NCBI GenBank assembly: GCA_029934215.1
Contig: JAOZMR010000049.1
Location: 1-14,195 of the forward strand
Reading direction: 5' to 3'
Origin: Pontiellaceae bacterium
GTDB taxonomy: Bacteria > Verrucomicrobiota > Kiritimatiellia > Kiritimatiellales > Tichowtungiaceae
Length of the DNA: 14,195 bases
Both the position numbers and the translations under genes were made by a program. The notes under the pieces are model-generated. The model was not told the origin of the DNA. It ran no database searches and was given only the letters and a program-made list of their open reading frames with translations. Of the stretch, positions 5,053-13,441 are shown in pieces (positions within the stretch are counted from its first letter, which is position 1; each line of letters starts with the position of its first letter).

Positions 5053-7824
5053 TTACGCTCCAGCTGCTTTTTTGAAGGCTTCATATTTTTCGAGCATTTT
5101 GGGTATGGCTTCGATGTATGCTTCGAGGTTTCCCGCTTTGCCGAGGTGTTCCATTTTTTCTGCGTCGGCATGTAGGCGCATGGCGCCGAGGGTTGCGGCT
5201 GAGCCTTTGAGTGAGTGGGCGTGTCGTTCGCATGCGGGTAGGTCTTTGGCTTCTGTTGCTGTTTGGATTTCTTTCAATAGCTTTGGCGTGGTTTCAAGAA
5301 AGGATTCTAGGACGGCTTGGAGCATTTCGTCGTCGTCCATGAGTCGCTCTTTTGCTCCGGCGTAGTCATACACGGGGGGCTCGTTTGTGGCTGTGGTTTG
5401 TGGTTCTGTTTGAGTCTCTTTCATGGTGTTTTCTTTCTTCTTTGTCGTAAAGGATGGTGCCCATTTGTCGAGTACGTCTGAAATGGATTTCTGACTCACT
5501 GGTTTTGTGGTGTAGTCGTTCATGCCTGCTTCGAGACAGGTTTTCCGGTCTCCTTTCATGGCGTGGGCGGTCATGGCGACGATGGTGACGGGCGTAATTG
5601 CGTTTTTCTTTTCGTTTTCTCGGATTTTTCGCGTGGCTTCGAGCCCGTCCATGATTGGCATCTGGATGTCCATGAATATGAGGTCGTAGTGCTGTTGTTC
5701 AATCGCGACGGTGGCTTCGAGGCCGTTGCATACGACGTCTGGGGTATGTCCCAGTTTTTCGAGAAGCCCTTTCGCGACTTTTTGGTTGATGGGGTTGTCT
5801 TCCGCAACAAGGATCCGGACTCGTCCTTCGTGGGTGACGGATAGTGCGGGTTTTGCGGTGTGTTGTGTGATTATTTTTGTGCTTGGTTTGAGCGTGTTTT
5901 GGAGGATGGCGAGAATGGTGTTGTATAAGTCGGACTGGCGAACGGGTTTTTTTAGGTAGGCGGTGAAGCCTAGTTTTTCGAAGCGTGCTTCGTCTCCTTG
6001 CTGGCAAAGTGAGGTCATCATGATGAGCGGCATTCCGCCGGAACGTTTTCCGTGGTTTATCGCGTATCCGAGTTCAACCCCGTCCATTCCAGGCATTTGC
6101 ATGTCTAAAATGGCTAGGCGGTAGCTGTTTCCTTTTTCGATGAGTTTTAGCGCATCTTTTCCATTTGAGACAAGCGTGGGAGAGATTCCCCATGCGGTGA
6201 GCTGACCTTGAAGGATGTCTCGATTGGTTTTGTTGTCGTCTACAACAAGAACGTGGAGGTTTTTCATTTCGTCGGATGCCAAGAATGCGGGTCTAACGGT
6301 TCCGCCCTGTTTTTTGCAGGATACGGTGAAGTAGAAGTCGGATCCAACCCCGAGGTCGCTTGTGACTTGTATTGTGCCATCCATTTTTTCGATCAATTCT
6401 TTGGCAATGGTGAGCCCTAATCCTATTCCGCCATATTTCCGAGTGTTTGATCCGTCTTTTTGGGTGAAATTGTTAAAGATTTTGTGTTGTTCTTCTGGAG
6501 AGATTCCAATGCCGGTGTCTCGCACGGATATGGCGAGTGTGACGTCTTCTTGCGTTTCTGCTTTTAGCGAGACGTGTACGACGACTTCTCCAATTTCTGT
6601 GAATTTTACGGCGTTGTTGGTGAGGTTTATGAGGATTTGGCGAAGCCGTCCTGGGTCGCCGCTTAAGTGAGCTGGGATGCCTGGATCGATCCGGCAGATG
6701 AATTCGAGCCCTTTCTCGTGTGCTTTATAGGCCGCGACTTCCGAGAAGTCGTCCATCACGGAGGAGAGATTGAAGTCGAGCATTTCTAACACAATTTGGT
6801 TCGCTTCCAGAGAGGAGAAGTCGAGGACATCGCTGATTAGGCTTAATAGTGAGGCGCTGGAGTCGCGGATGGTTTCCATATGGGAGTATTGTTCTGTCGT
6901 GAGTTCGGTATCCATCAGTAGCCCGGCCATTCCAATGACGCCATTGATGGGCGTTCGGATTTCGTGGGACATGTTGGCCAAGAACTGTCCTTTCACTTTC
7001 TCTGCCTGCCGGACATCTTCAAGAGCCGTGGTCAGCTCGTTGTTCTTTTTTTGGAGGCTTTCTCGTGATTCAATCAGGTCTGTTTTTGTTTTTTGAATGG
7101 ACCTGCCTAATACACCGAGCGCATCTTTTTTGCGCAAGAGCGAGTCTGGGATATCGTCCGCATGTGTAAAATCGTCGAACTGCCGCGTCAGCAGGTGCAA
7201 CGGATGTGCCAGATGAACACGAAGCAAAAGCAAAAGGAGGAGGCTCGTGAAAGCCGCACCGATCAAAACGGAGCGAAGAAAAGGAAGAAGAAGTTCCTTT
7301 TGTGTTTCGGCTCGGATATCCACCGGAGATGTCACCCCGAGCACCCAGCCCCACGGAGAGAAGCGGTTGAGCACCGTACGTTTTTTTTGCCCGCGCCACT
7401 CGTATTCGTAGGTTTCACCTGCATGAGCAACCAGCTGTTTCAACAGTGGATCGCACTGGAGTTTGTCCCCTTCTGTTTCCAAGAGAGGGTGCATAACGAG
7501 CAATGAGTCGTTCGCGATGATGTATGGATACACCTCGGATTCACCCGCATAGTAAACGCCTTGTAGATAGCGAATGACGTCTTGTTGATATGTCTCAATG
7601 AACAGGTCGGGCATCCCTGTTTTTTCCAGTGCGGCATTCTTTTGGTTCAGAATTTCATGGATGACTCGTAGCTGTTCTCGGAATTGTGCGTCCTCCGTCG
7701 TCGAAACCATACGTCGAATGGTCTGTTGAGCTTGAACGAATAGGAAAGCTGACATGATCGTTATTCCGATCAAAACGATGAGCAGCATCTTTAGAGATAA
7801 ATTCAAATCCGCTTTATTGATCAT
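5053..7824 (-). CDS. Hybrid sensor histidine kinase: periplasmic sensor, HAMP, HisKA, ATPase, two receivers, HPt
   Basis: This is a 923-residue BarA/TorS-like phosphorelay protein. Order: transmembrane helix (about 11-31), periplasmic Cache-like sensor (about 35-180), second helix (about 182-202), HAMP and coiled coil (about 203-275), HisKA with NMSHEIRTPINGVIGM (phospho-His 287), ATPase with NLTNNAVKFT (N box, Asn 404), DTGIGI (Asp 436) and GIGLGL. Receiver 1 has VVDDN, ILDMQMPGMDG (Asp 574) and KKP. Receiver 2 has VAEDN, FMDIQMPIMDG (Asp 719) and TKP. The C-terminal HPt has HSLKGSAA (His 870). All catalytic residues are present in both receivers, so a full His-Asp-His relay is possible. The ATG at 7824 has AGGAAA upstream and overlaps the binding-protein gene by 11 bp. 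There is no DNA-binding, GGDEF or other output domain. Family call is firm; the ligand is unknown, with the neighbouring binding protein a likely partner (inference). Confidence 0.95.
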   Translation of the reverse strand: MINKADLNLSLKMLLIVLIGITIMSAFLFVQAQQTIRRMVSTTEDAQFREQLRVIHEILNQKNAALEKTGMPDLFIETYQQDVIRYLQGVYYAGESEVYPYIIANDSLLVMHPLLETEGDKLQCDPLLKQLVAHAGETYEYEWRGQKKRTVLNRFSPWGWVLGVTSPVDIRAETQKELLLPFLRSVLIGAAFTSLLLLLLLRVHLAHPLHLLTRQFDDFTHADDIPDSLLRKKDALGVLGRSIQKTKTDLIESRESLQKKNNELTTALEDVRQAEKVKGQFLANMSHEIRTPINGVIGMAGLLMDTELTTEQYSHMETIRDSSASLLSLISDVLDFSSLEANQIVLEMLDFNLSSVMDDFSEVAAYKAHEKGLEFICRIDPGIPAHLSGDPGRLRQILINLTNNAVKFTEIGEVVVHVSLKAETQEDVTLAISVRDTGIGISPEEQHKIFNNFTQKDGSNTRKYGGIGLGLTIAKELIEKMDGTIQVTSDLGVGSDFYFTVSCKKQGGTVRPAFLASDEMKNLHVLVVDDNKTNRDILQGQLTAWGISPTLVSNGKDALKLIEKGNSYRLAILDMQMPGMDGVELGYAINHGKRSGGMPLIMMTSLCQQGDEARFEKLGFTAYLKKPVRQSDLYNTILAILQNTLKPSTKIITQHTAKPALSVTHEGRVRILVAEDNPINQKVAKGLLEKLGHTPDVVCNGLEATVAIEQQHYDLIFMDIQMPIMDGLEATRKIRENEKKNAITPVTIVAMTAHAMKGDRKTCLEAGMNDYTTKPVSQKSISDVLDKWAPSFTTKKKENTMKETQTEPQTTATNEPPVYDYAGAKERLMDDDEMLQAVLESFLETTPKLLKEIQTATEAKDLPACERHAHSLKGSAATLGAMRLHADAEKMEHLGKAGNLEAYIEAIPKMLEKYEAFKKAAGA

Positions 7825-8575
7825 TGTTTTTCCTGTTTACAATTTCTGTATATCGACCGGATTTCACTAACAAGCTGAGCCCTTTATTGAAGTCCTCAAT
7901 GAGCTTTTCGGCATTCTTCCGATCCTTGGAAACCGCGAGGAAAAGTCCTTTTTTTGTGAGAGAAGGACCCAGCGCTTGTAGGGAGTCTGCTTGACCTGAA
8001 TATGTTGTTCGAATGATCTCTAAAAAGATGTCGATTTGTATAATGATTACATCAAGTTCGTCGTTCAGAATACGTTTCACGAGCTCCTGCGGATTCGCTG
8101 CAACGATTTTTGATAGCTCCTCCTCGCAGTCAAATTCAGACGAATAGGTGTAGCCCTTCGAAACGCCGATGCGAAGTGAGTGAAGATTTTCTAGGTCTCC
8201 ATCGTATTTCGCTCGGCATGCTTTTCGAGCGATGAAAACGTTGTCTACGGTATAGACCGGGTTTGAGAAGAGGAAGGTTTCTGCTCGTTTATCGCTATAA
8301 TATGCACCAAGAAGCGCATCATGCGTGCTCACCTCCACCGCTTTCATAGCCTCTGCCCAATCCTGGAATGTTACGCTTGGAACGTAGCCCACCGACTTGA
8401 ACGCCTCCAAAAACAAATGAGCAATGAATCCGTTTTTTGGAAGCGACGAGGCGTAGAACGGCGCCCATTCGCAAGTGGTTAAGGATACCGGAGCCGCCCC
8501 TACGTTTTCTTGCGCGGACGCTCCAGAACACAAAACGAGCATTGCCGAACAACAGATAACTCTCATATTTCTCAT
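7814..8575 (-). CDS. Family-3 periplasmic solute-binding protein, probably a sensor subunit
   Basis: This is a 253-residue exported protein: signal peptide 1-21 (VICCSAMLVLCSGASA, cleavage before QE), then the SBP_bac_3 fold typical of amino-acid ABC binders and of the VFT sensor domains of kinases. Visible marks are WAPFY near residue 37, FQDWAEAMKAVE, FSNPVYTVDNVFIA (the hinge-entering strand after a conserved FS-x-P), LRIGVSKGYTY and ELDVIII. No ABC permease or ATPase lies nearby. Instead it sits between two kinases, overlapping both: its ATG (8575-8573) overlaps the upstream kinase stop as TAATG, and its end overlaps the hybrid kinase start by 11 bp. GAAAGGGAAG precedes its ATG. I infer a ligand-binding role for one or both kinases rather than transport. 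The ligand cannot be read from the sequence. Confidence 0.87.
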   Translation of the reverse strand: MRNMRVICCSAMLVLCSGASAQENVGAAPVSLTTCEWAPFYASSLPKNGFIAHLFLEAFKSVGYVPSVTFQDWAEAMKAVEVSTHDALLGAYYSDKRAETFLFSNPVYTVDNVFIARKACRAKYDGDLENLHSLRIGVSKGYTYSSEFDCEEELSKIVAANPQELVKRILNDELDVIIIQIDIFLEIIRTTYSGQADSLQALGPSLTKKGLFLAVSKDRKNAEKLIEDFNKGLSLLVKSGRYTEIVNRKNNDQ

Positions 8576-10341
8576 TAAACTTCCCTTTCAAAAACAACTG
8601 TAAACCAAAACTCCGAACCACTCTGAGTCCGCTTACCGTTGACATGTTCCTCATGAATCGGAGAGCGCATACCAATCTCGCCCCCCATTAACTGTACCAA
8701 CTGTTTCGAAATACTCAAACCTAACCCCGTTCCGCCAAACGTTCGAGTCACAGAACTATCCCCCTGCGAAAATGGATGAAATAATTTACGTTGTACTTCT
8801 TTCGAAACACCTATACCAGTATCGAGCACCGAAAAGCGCAGGGTTGAATCCGAGACCCTCGACATCCGAACCGTCACGCCGCCACTCTCGGTAAACTTTA
8901 TGGCGTTCCCAGCTAGGTTTGTGATGATCTGGCGGAGCCGATGCGGATCGCCATTTCCAACCCGTGGAACATCTGGATCTGCGATGCACTGGAACGACAA
9001 CCCTTTTGCCTCCGCAGAAATCCGCAGGGTTCGCTCAAACGTATTGAACCATTCCGTGAGATCAAACGAAATGGTTTCGAGCGCTAGCTCCCCGGCTTCG
9101 ATTTTCGAGAAATCCAGAATATCATTAATCAAAGCCAACAAAGAATTCGCGCTCCCTTGAGCGGTTTCAGCGAGGTCGCGCTGCTCATCCGTCAGCTCCG
9201 ACATGAGAAGCAGCTCATTCATTCCAATCACGCCATTCATTGGCGTCCGTATCTCGTGGCTCATGTGCGCCAAAAATTCACTCTTCGCCTGGCTCGCCTT
9301 TTGCGCCTCAGCCGCCATAGACATCGCCTTCTCTGTTTGCACCTTCAAATCCTCATTGGTTGCTTCTAGCTCCTTTTTACCGATCTGAACATCCGCGTTC
9401 GCCACCGCCCGATCGTGAAGCAGCACAGCGAACGAAAAGGAAACCAACAAAATGATGAACACAAAGCAGAGAATCATCCCATACGCATTCCCACGAAGCT
9501 CCGCATGAAGCGCCTTCTTTTCAATCGAAAAAACCAAGCCAAACTCATCGCCAAACATATAAACAGGATAATACGCAGAAACAACGTCGCTCCTGCTTTT
9601 CTCCATAATCGAATGCTCGAGAACCCCCTTTAAGCCCGCACGGAGATGCTTTCTAAGCGCCTCGGCGCCTTCGACAAAAAACGTATCCGCCCGTTTGTGG
9701 TCTCGAAAAACTGCGATCGTTTCCCCCTTCGAATCCACCACCCACATCCAAGCATGATGCTGCAAAACAGTCTGCTTAAACGAATCCAACACCGCATCTC
9801 GAACACTCAAATCAAGCTGAACATTTGCAACCACGCGCCCGTTCGAAAGAATGGGTCGATGATAGACGGCGTGTCCATTCTCATGCGTCACCGAGATCGT
9901 CGAATAAAGCGTATGATTACCTGGAACGAGCTTAGATTTCTCAAAATAGTTGAGCCTATTTTTCTGAAACGTTCGCTTGTGCGACTGCGTTACGAGAGAA
10001 ATAGACGAAACCAGATTTGGATACCGTGAAACAAACCGCCGCAAAAACAGGACCGAAGCAGACCCCGGCGAGATCTCCTCCGCCAACACATCCGAAAAAT
10101 CTGACTGCGCAGTTTGGTACGCCAGATCCTCCTTCAGCGCCGCCTCCGACTCCTCCAGATGCACCCCACAAAGCTCGACCTGCCGAAGTAAATGCTGCTG
10201 CGCAGAATTGAGCTGGCTTGAAAAAATCCCGAAAAAGAAAAAGATAGCCCCCACCAAGAGAGCCAAAAGCAAACAGACCGCTCCAGAAAGAGCGCCCTGC
10301 CGCAAACGTTTCCATTTTCCAGACCTTGGGAAAAAAATCAT
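8575..10341 (-). CDS. Membrane sensor histidine kinase without receiver domain
   Basis: 588 residues: transmembrane helix (about 20-42), a large periplasmic Cache-like domain (about 43-286; SNGRVVANVQLDLSV, MWVVDSKGETIAVFRD), second helix (about 287-308), a coiled coil (about 318-355), HisKA with HMSHEIRTPMNGVIGM (phospho-His 362), then the ATPase domain with NLAGNAIKFT (Asn 479), LDTGIGV (Asp 507) and GGTGLGLSI. It ends after the ATPase; unlike the downstream kinase it has no receiver or HPt. Its phosphoryl acceptor must therefore be elsewhere, and the nearest receivers are those of the hybrid kinase two genes downstream (inference). The start ATG (10341-10339) overlaps the upstream lipoprotein stop as ATGA, with only a weak ribosome site, indicating coupling. 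The coding strand is G/T-rich, opposite to the hybrid kinase gene. Confidence 0.94.
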   Translation of the reverse strand: MIFFPRSGKWKRLRQGALSGAVCLLLALLVGAIFFFFGIFSSQLNSAQQHLLRQVELCGVHLEESEAALKEDLAYQTAQSDFSDVLAEEISPGSASVLFLRRFVSRYPNLVSSISLVTQSHKRTFQKNRLNYFEKSKLVPGNHTLYSTISVTHENGHAVYHRPILSNGRVVANVQLDLSVRDAVLDSFKQTVLQHHAWMWVVDSKGETIAVFRDHKRADTFFVEGAEALRKHLRAGLKGVLEHSIMEKSRSDVVSAYYPVYMFGDEFGLVFSIEKKALHAELRGNAYGMILCFVFIILLVSFSFAVLLHDRAVANADVQIGKKELEATNEDLKVQTEKAMSMAAEAQKASQAKSEFLAHMSHEIRTPMNGVIGMNELLLMSELTDEQRDLAETAQGSANSLLALINDILDFSKIEAGELALETISFDLTEWFNTFERTLRISAEAKGLSFQCIADPDVPRVGNGDPHRLRQIITNLAGNAIKFTESGGVTVRMSRVSDSTLRFSVLDTGIGVSKEVQRKLFHPFSQGDSSVTRTFGGTGLGLSISKQLVQLMGGEIGMRSPIHEEHVNGKRTQSGSEFWFTVVFEREV

Positions 10342-11345
10342 CGCTCAAGAACCGTGATCATAACCCAGCCCAATTCGTGAATAGGTGCCGCAAGAATCGT
10401 ATAATGAACACCGCCATCTTTCACATCGAAACGCCCGCACTTCTCCTGAAGAATGGACTCCATCAGCTTACGCGTTTCGGGCGACTTGCTCTTCAGCAAA
10501 TTATACTGATCCGGCGCAAACGTATCCGCCTTAATCGTCTCCATATAGCGATGATCCTTGAGGGCAGGGAGAGAAAACAATCGCGTCAACGAATCGTCGA
10601 TCGAAACCAACAAGCCCCGTTTATCGAAAATCAATGTCGGATGCCCGCTCGACAAACGAGTACGCTCCGTAACCGTATTGATTGTGATATCCAATCCGAC
10701 CACCCCCGCCAACACATCCTCCGCATAAACCGGCGCAATCGAAGAAACCATCCAGCCGCGTCCCGCCGGGTCCACATACGGCTCATCCACCCAAACAACA
10801 TCCCGACTCGGATTATGCGCCGCATCCGCCAAATAATAGAAATTAAAATCAGGAATCACCATCTTCGGCTCATACTGCGAAAGAACATCGAAATACGGAT
10901 AAATCCGATTATACGAATGCTTATCATTATAATACGCCTGAACCACCGACCGATTTTCTGCGATAATCCCCTTAAACGCATCATCCAGCGGCGTCGTGAA
11001 ATAAACAATCCGCTTCACCGCATCATCAACAGGAACACAACCCGAAACAAACACCGCGCTCCCACCATCATCCTTAGGCTTATAAAACACACCACTATCC
11101 GCCACAGCAAACCGCGAAACATCCACCGTCGGAACCACAGCAGAAATCGACTCCTCCAGATAAAGCGCCTCCGTTATTTTTGCAAGCTTCCGAGTCACCT
11201 CACGAACCGAAACAAACTCAGCGTTAATTCGCTCCGCAGCCGCTGAAAGCGCCACACGCGCCACCTCAACCTGCTTCGAATCCGAACACCCAGAAAACAC
11301 AGAAATACCCAAAAACAAACCCGCCAAAACAACTAAACGCCTCAT
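10338..11345 (-). CDS. Stand-alone Cache-domain lipoprotein (periplasmic sensor subunit)
   Basis: 335 residues from ATG 11345, which has AAGGAG (11354-11359) 8 nt upstream; an ATG further upstream at 11390 would add 15 residues and bury the signal. The start gives a lipoprotein signal, LVVLAGLFLGISVFSGC, with the lipidated Cys at residue 20. The mature part reads as a double-Cache (dCache_1-like) ligand-binding domain: an N-terminal long helix (VALSAAAERINAEFVSVREV), then AYYNDKHSYNRIYPYFDV, DVVWVDEPYVDPAGRGWMVS, PVYAEDVLAGVVGLDITI (the classic end of the first Cache lobe) and HPTLIFDKRGLLVS, finishing with GVHYTILAAPIHELGWVMIT. Cache domains are usually the ectodomains of kinases or chemoreceptors; here there is no transmembrane helix or signalling domain. 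It is the first gene of the signalling operon and overlaps the kinase gene by 3 bp. Role as an accessory ligand sensor for that kinase is inferred. Confidence 0.85.
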   Translation of the reverse strand: MRRLVVLAGLFLGISVFSGCSDSKQVEVARVALSAAAERINAEFVSVREVTRKLAKITEALYLEESISAVVPTVDVSRFAVADSGVFYKPKDDGGSAVFVSGCVPVDDAVKRIVYFTTPLDDAFKGIIAENRSVVQAYYNDKHSYNRIYPYFDVLSQYEPKMVIPDFNFYYLADAAHNPSRDVVWVDEPYVDPAGRGWMVSSIAPVYAEDVLAGVVGLDITINTVTERTRLSSGHPTLIFDKRGLLVSIDDSLTRLFSLPALKDHRYMETIKADTFAPDQYNLLKSKSPETRKLMESILQEKCGRFDVKDGGVHYTILAAPIHELGWVMITVLER

Positions 11346-11481
11346 GATTACAACTCCTTTTTCTAGAAGACTAAAAAAAAGAAGCTCCATCTACAAGAAA
11401 ACGTCTTGGTTTATTTTTTCACATGCGTATTTTCTGAACCACACACCATCCAAAAATAACCCTAACCAATAGGACTCAAAA
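11346..11481. promoter_or_regulatory. Divergent promoter region between signalling operon and barrel gene
   Basis: 136 bp separate the oppositely oriented ATGs at 11345 and 11482, so both transcription starts should lie here. The sequence is AT-rich with homopolymer A/T runs. I cannot identify convincing -35/-10 pairs or an operator. The only clear signals are AAGGAG for the lipoprotein on the minus strand and AGGA 8 nt before the ATG at 11482. Confidence 0.45.
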
Positions 11482-12222
11482 ATGAATAAACTATGGATCA
11501 GCATCATTATCGCAGGACTCGCAGCAAACGGACTCGCCAAAAACTTCACCGCCGGCATCGACCTTAAAAACGCCTACATCTCTCGCGGTGCAACCTTCAA
11601 CGACGGTCCAGTCGTTCAAGCCTACGCCGAAGTCTCCGACGTACAAATACCCGAAAACCTCGGCACAGTCACCTTCGGTCTCTGGGTGAACTACGACATC
11701 AACGACTTCTCCGCAACCTATAGCGAAGCGCAAGACGGAACCCTATCAGAAATCGACTGGTACCTCACCTACTGCGCACCAATCGAAATCGCAGACCTCA
11801 GCCTCACCTACACCGAATACACATACCCGCACGGAGTCACCACCGACAAAGAAGTCATCCTCTCCGCCGGAAAAGCCATCGCCGAAACCGGACTCTACGC
11901 CTCCCTCTCCACCTACTACGGAATCGACGACGCCTTTTATGACAATAGCTGGTACATTAAAGCCGCGCTCGACTACGAAAAAACCATCACCGACAAACTC
12001 ACCGGAACCCTCGGAACAAGCGTCGCCTACGACATGTCAGACACCCGCCAAAACGGATGGAACGACGGCTCCCTCTCCGTCGGCGCCAGCTACGCACTCA
12101 CCGAAAACCTCTCACTAAACGGCTCGATTGCCTACATCGCACAGCTCGACAACGACATCCTCACCGAAGCCGAACACCAAACCGACCTCCTCTCCTCCAT
12201 CGGCCTCTCCGTCAGCTTCTAA
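11482..12222 (+). CDS. Small outer-membrane beta-barrel protein (TorF-like putative porin)
   Basis: 246 residues with a signal peptide (MNKLWISIIIAGLAANGLA, cleavage before KN). The mature part is an alternation of short amphipathic strands ending in SIGLSVSF, with the terminal Phe typical of outer-membrane barrels recognised by BamA. DLKNAYISRGATFNDGPVVQ near the N-terminus resembles the start of the TorF-family putative porins (strand, then RG, then an acidic turn before a Pro-Val-x-Gln). Tyr and Trp residues occur at strand ends (GLWVNYDINDF, WYLTYCAPIEI, WYIKAALDYEKTI). It would be a small barrel of roughly 8-12 strands. It is followed after 13 nt by the PAS kinase gene, so the two are probably co-transcribed. 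Substrate is unknown; the family call rests on pattern only. Confidence 0.7.
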   Translation: MNKLWISIIIAGLAANGLAKNFTAGIDLKNAYISRGATFNDGPVVQAYAEVSDVQIPENLGTVTFGLWVNYDINDFSATYSEAQDGTLSEIDWYLTYCAPIEIADLSLTYTEYTYPHGVTTDKEVILSAGKAIAETGLYASLSTYYGIDDAFYDNSWYIKAALDYEKTITDKLTGTLGTSVAYDMSDTRQNGWNDGSLSVGASYALTENLSLNGSIAYIAQLDNDILTEAEHQTDLLSSIGLSVSF

Positions 12223-12235
12223 AAAGGAACCCGCC

Positions 12236-13441
12236 ATGTCCCTACCCACAAACTTCGCGCCCGCCGAACGCCTCTCTAAAGAAGACGTTCAAAAACAGTG
12301 CGAAAACGTCGCAGACATCGACCTCGCGCAAAGCCTCCTCGACTCCGTACCCTGCATGTCCATGCTCCTCAACGGCTGTCGACAAATCATCTTTGCCAAC
12401 CAGGTCTTCCGCGACTTTGTGGGAGCTGCAACCTACGAAGAACTCGCCGGCACACGCTATGGCGAGATCGTAGGCTGCGCCAACCCACCCTACGTCGGCG
12501 CCCGCCCAGGCGAAGCCGTCGGCTGCATCCACTCCACAAAAACCGAAGGGGGATGCGGGACCACCCAATTCTGTCGGACCTGCGGCGCTGTAAAAGCCAT
12601 CCTAAACTCCCAGCACAAACAAATCCTCGACGTCCAAGAATGCCGCATGCTCTGCGGGGAAAAAGAAGACGCACTCGACCTACGCGTCTGGTCAAAACCC
12701 GTTGAAATCAACGGCGAAATATACACCCTCTTCTCCGTCATGGACATCCGCGACGAAAAACGCAAACAAGCGCTCGAACGCATCTTCTTCCACGACGTCA
12801 TCAACACCGCTGCCGGCGTCAAAGGGCTCGCCGACCTCATGAACGACGAAACCACCGTCGACGAACTAAAAACCTACGCCGAAATGATCGCCGACGTATC
12901 CGGCACCCTCATCGACGAAATCGAAGCCCAGCGCACCCTCTCCACCGCAGAAAGCGGAGAACTTCACGTACAAATCGAATCCATCAGCACCGACACCATC
13001 CTACAAAACGTAAAAACCCAATTCCACTCCATGGACTGCGCCGAAGCAAAAACCATCCACATAAAAACCGACGCGCAAAAAATCGATTTCGAATCCGACC
13101 CCACACTTCTCCGACGCGTCCTCGTCAACCTAACAAAAAACGCCCTCGAAGCCTCCGCCCCCGGACAAACCATCACACTCAACGCCATTAAAAAAGAGGA
13201 ACAAACACACCTCACCGTCCACAACCCATCCGTCATGCCCGAAATCGTACAACTACAAATGTTCGAACGCTCCTTCTCCACCAAAGGCACCGGACGCGGG
13301 CTCGGCACCTATAGCATCAAACTCATCACCGAACGCTACCTCAACGGCAAAGCAACCTTCACATCAACACCCGGCGAAGGAACCACATTCACAATCAGCA
13401 TCCCAACAAACACCCAGTGCGGAAAGCGTAGCGATAAATAA
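12236..13441 (+). CDS. Soluble Cys-rich PAS-domain sensor histidine kinase
   Basis: 401 residues, no transmembrane segment. ATG 12236 is chosen over an upstream in-frame start because AAGGA lies just before it and the upstream part lies inside the barrel gene. Residues about 28-175 form a PAS domain (LLDSVPCMSMLLN, IIFANQVFRDFVG). In its middle is a Cys cluster: Cys 81, 97, 107, 113, 116, 136 and 140, including GCIH, GCGTTQFCRTCGAV and ECRMLC, suitable for metal, Fe-S or redox sensing (inference). The dimerisation helix has FFHDVINTAAGVKGLADLM (phospho-His 186). The ATPase has VNLTKNALEAS (Asn 302) and FSTKGTGRGLGTYSIKL, but the usual DxGxG box is replaced by VHNPSVMP, as in some kinases of this subgroup. 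The final residues, GKRSDK, and the TAA are encoded by repeat DNA. No response regulator is adjacent. Confidence 0.88.
   Translation: MSLPTNFAPAERLSKEDVQKQCENVADIDLAQSLLDSVPCMSMLLNGCRQIIFANQVFRDFVGAATYEELAGTRYGEIVGCANPPYVGARPGEAVGCIHSTKTEGGCGTTQFCRTCGAVKAILNSQHKQILDVQECRMLCGEKEDALDLRVWSKPVEINGEIYTLFSVMDIRDEKRKQALERIFFHDVINTAAGVKGLADLMNDETTVDELKTYAEMIADVSGTLIDEIEAQRTLSTAESGELHVQIESISTDTILQNVKTQFHSMDCAEAKTIHIKTDAQKIDFESDPTLLRRVLVNLTKNALEASAPGQTITLNAIKKEEQTHLTVHNPSVMPEIVQLQMFERSFSTKGTGRGLGTYSIKLITERYLNGKATFTSTPGEGTTFTISIPTNTQCGKRSDK

Noticed and set aside
7100..8500. Replication terminus
   Set aside because: A G-to-C skew change alone, inside an operon and in a window with other local skew flips, is not enough; no dif-like site was recognised.
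10326..11246. A 306-codon open frame on the + strand across the Cache lipoprotein gene
   Set aside because: Its translation is dominated by Arg, Ile and Asn with no family pattern. The minus strand encodes a clear lipoprotein with a lipobox and ribosome site, so this is an antisense shadow caused by the base skew.
12128..12235. Upstream extension of the PAS kinase to an ATG at 12128
   Set aside because: It overlaps the 3' end of the barrel gene in another frame, gives a Ser/Pro/Thr-rich non-conserved stretch, and a good ribosome site precedes ATG 12236.
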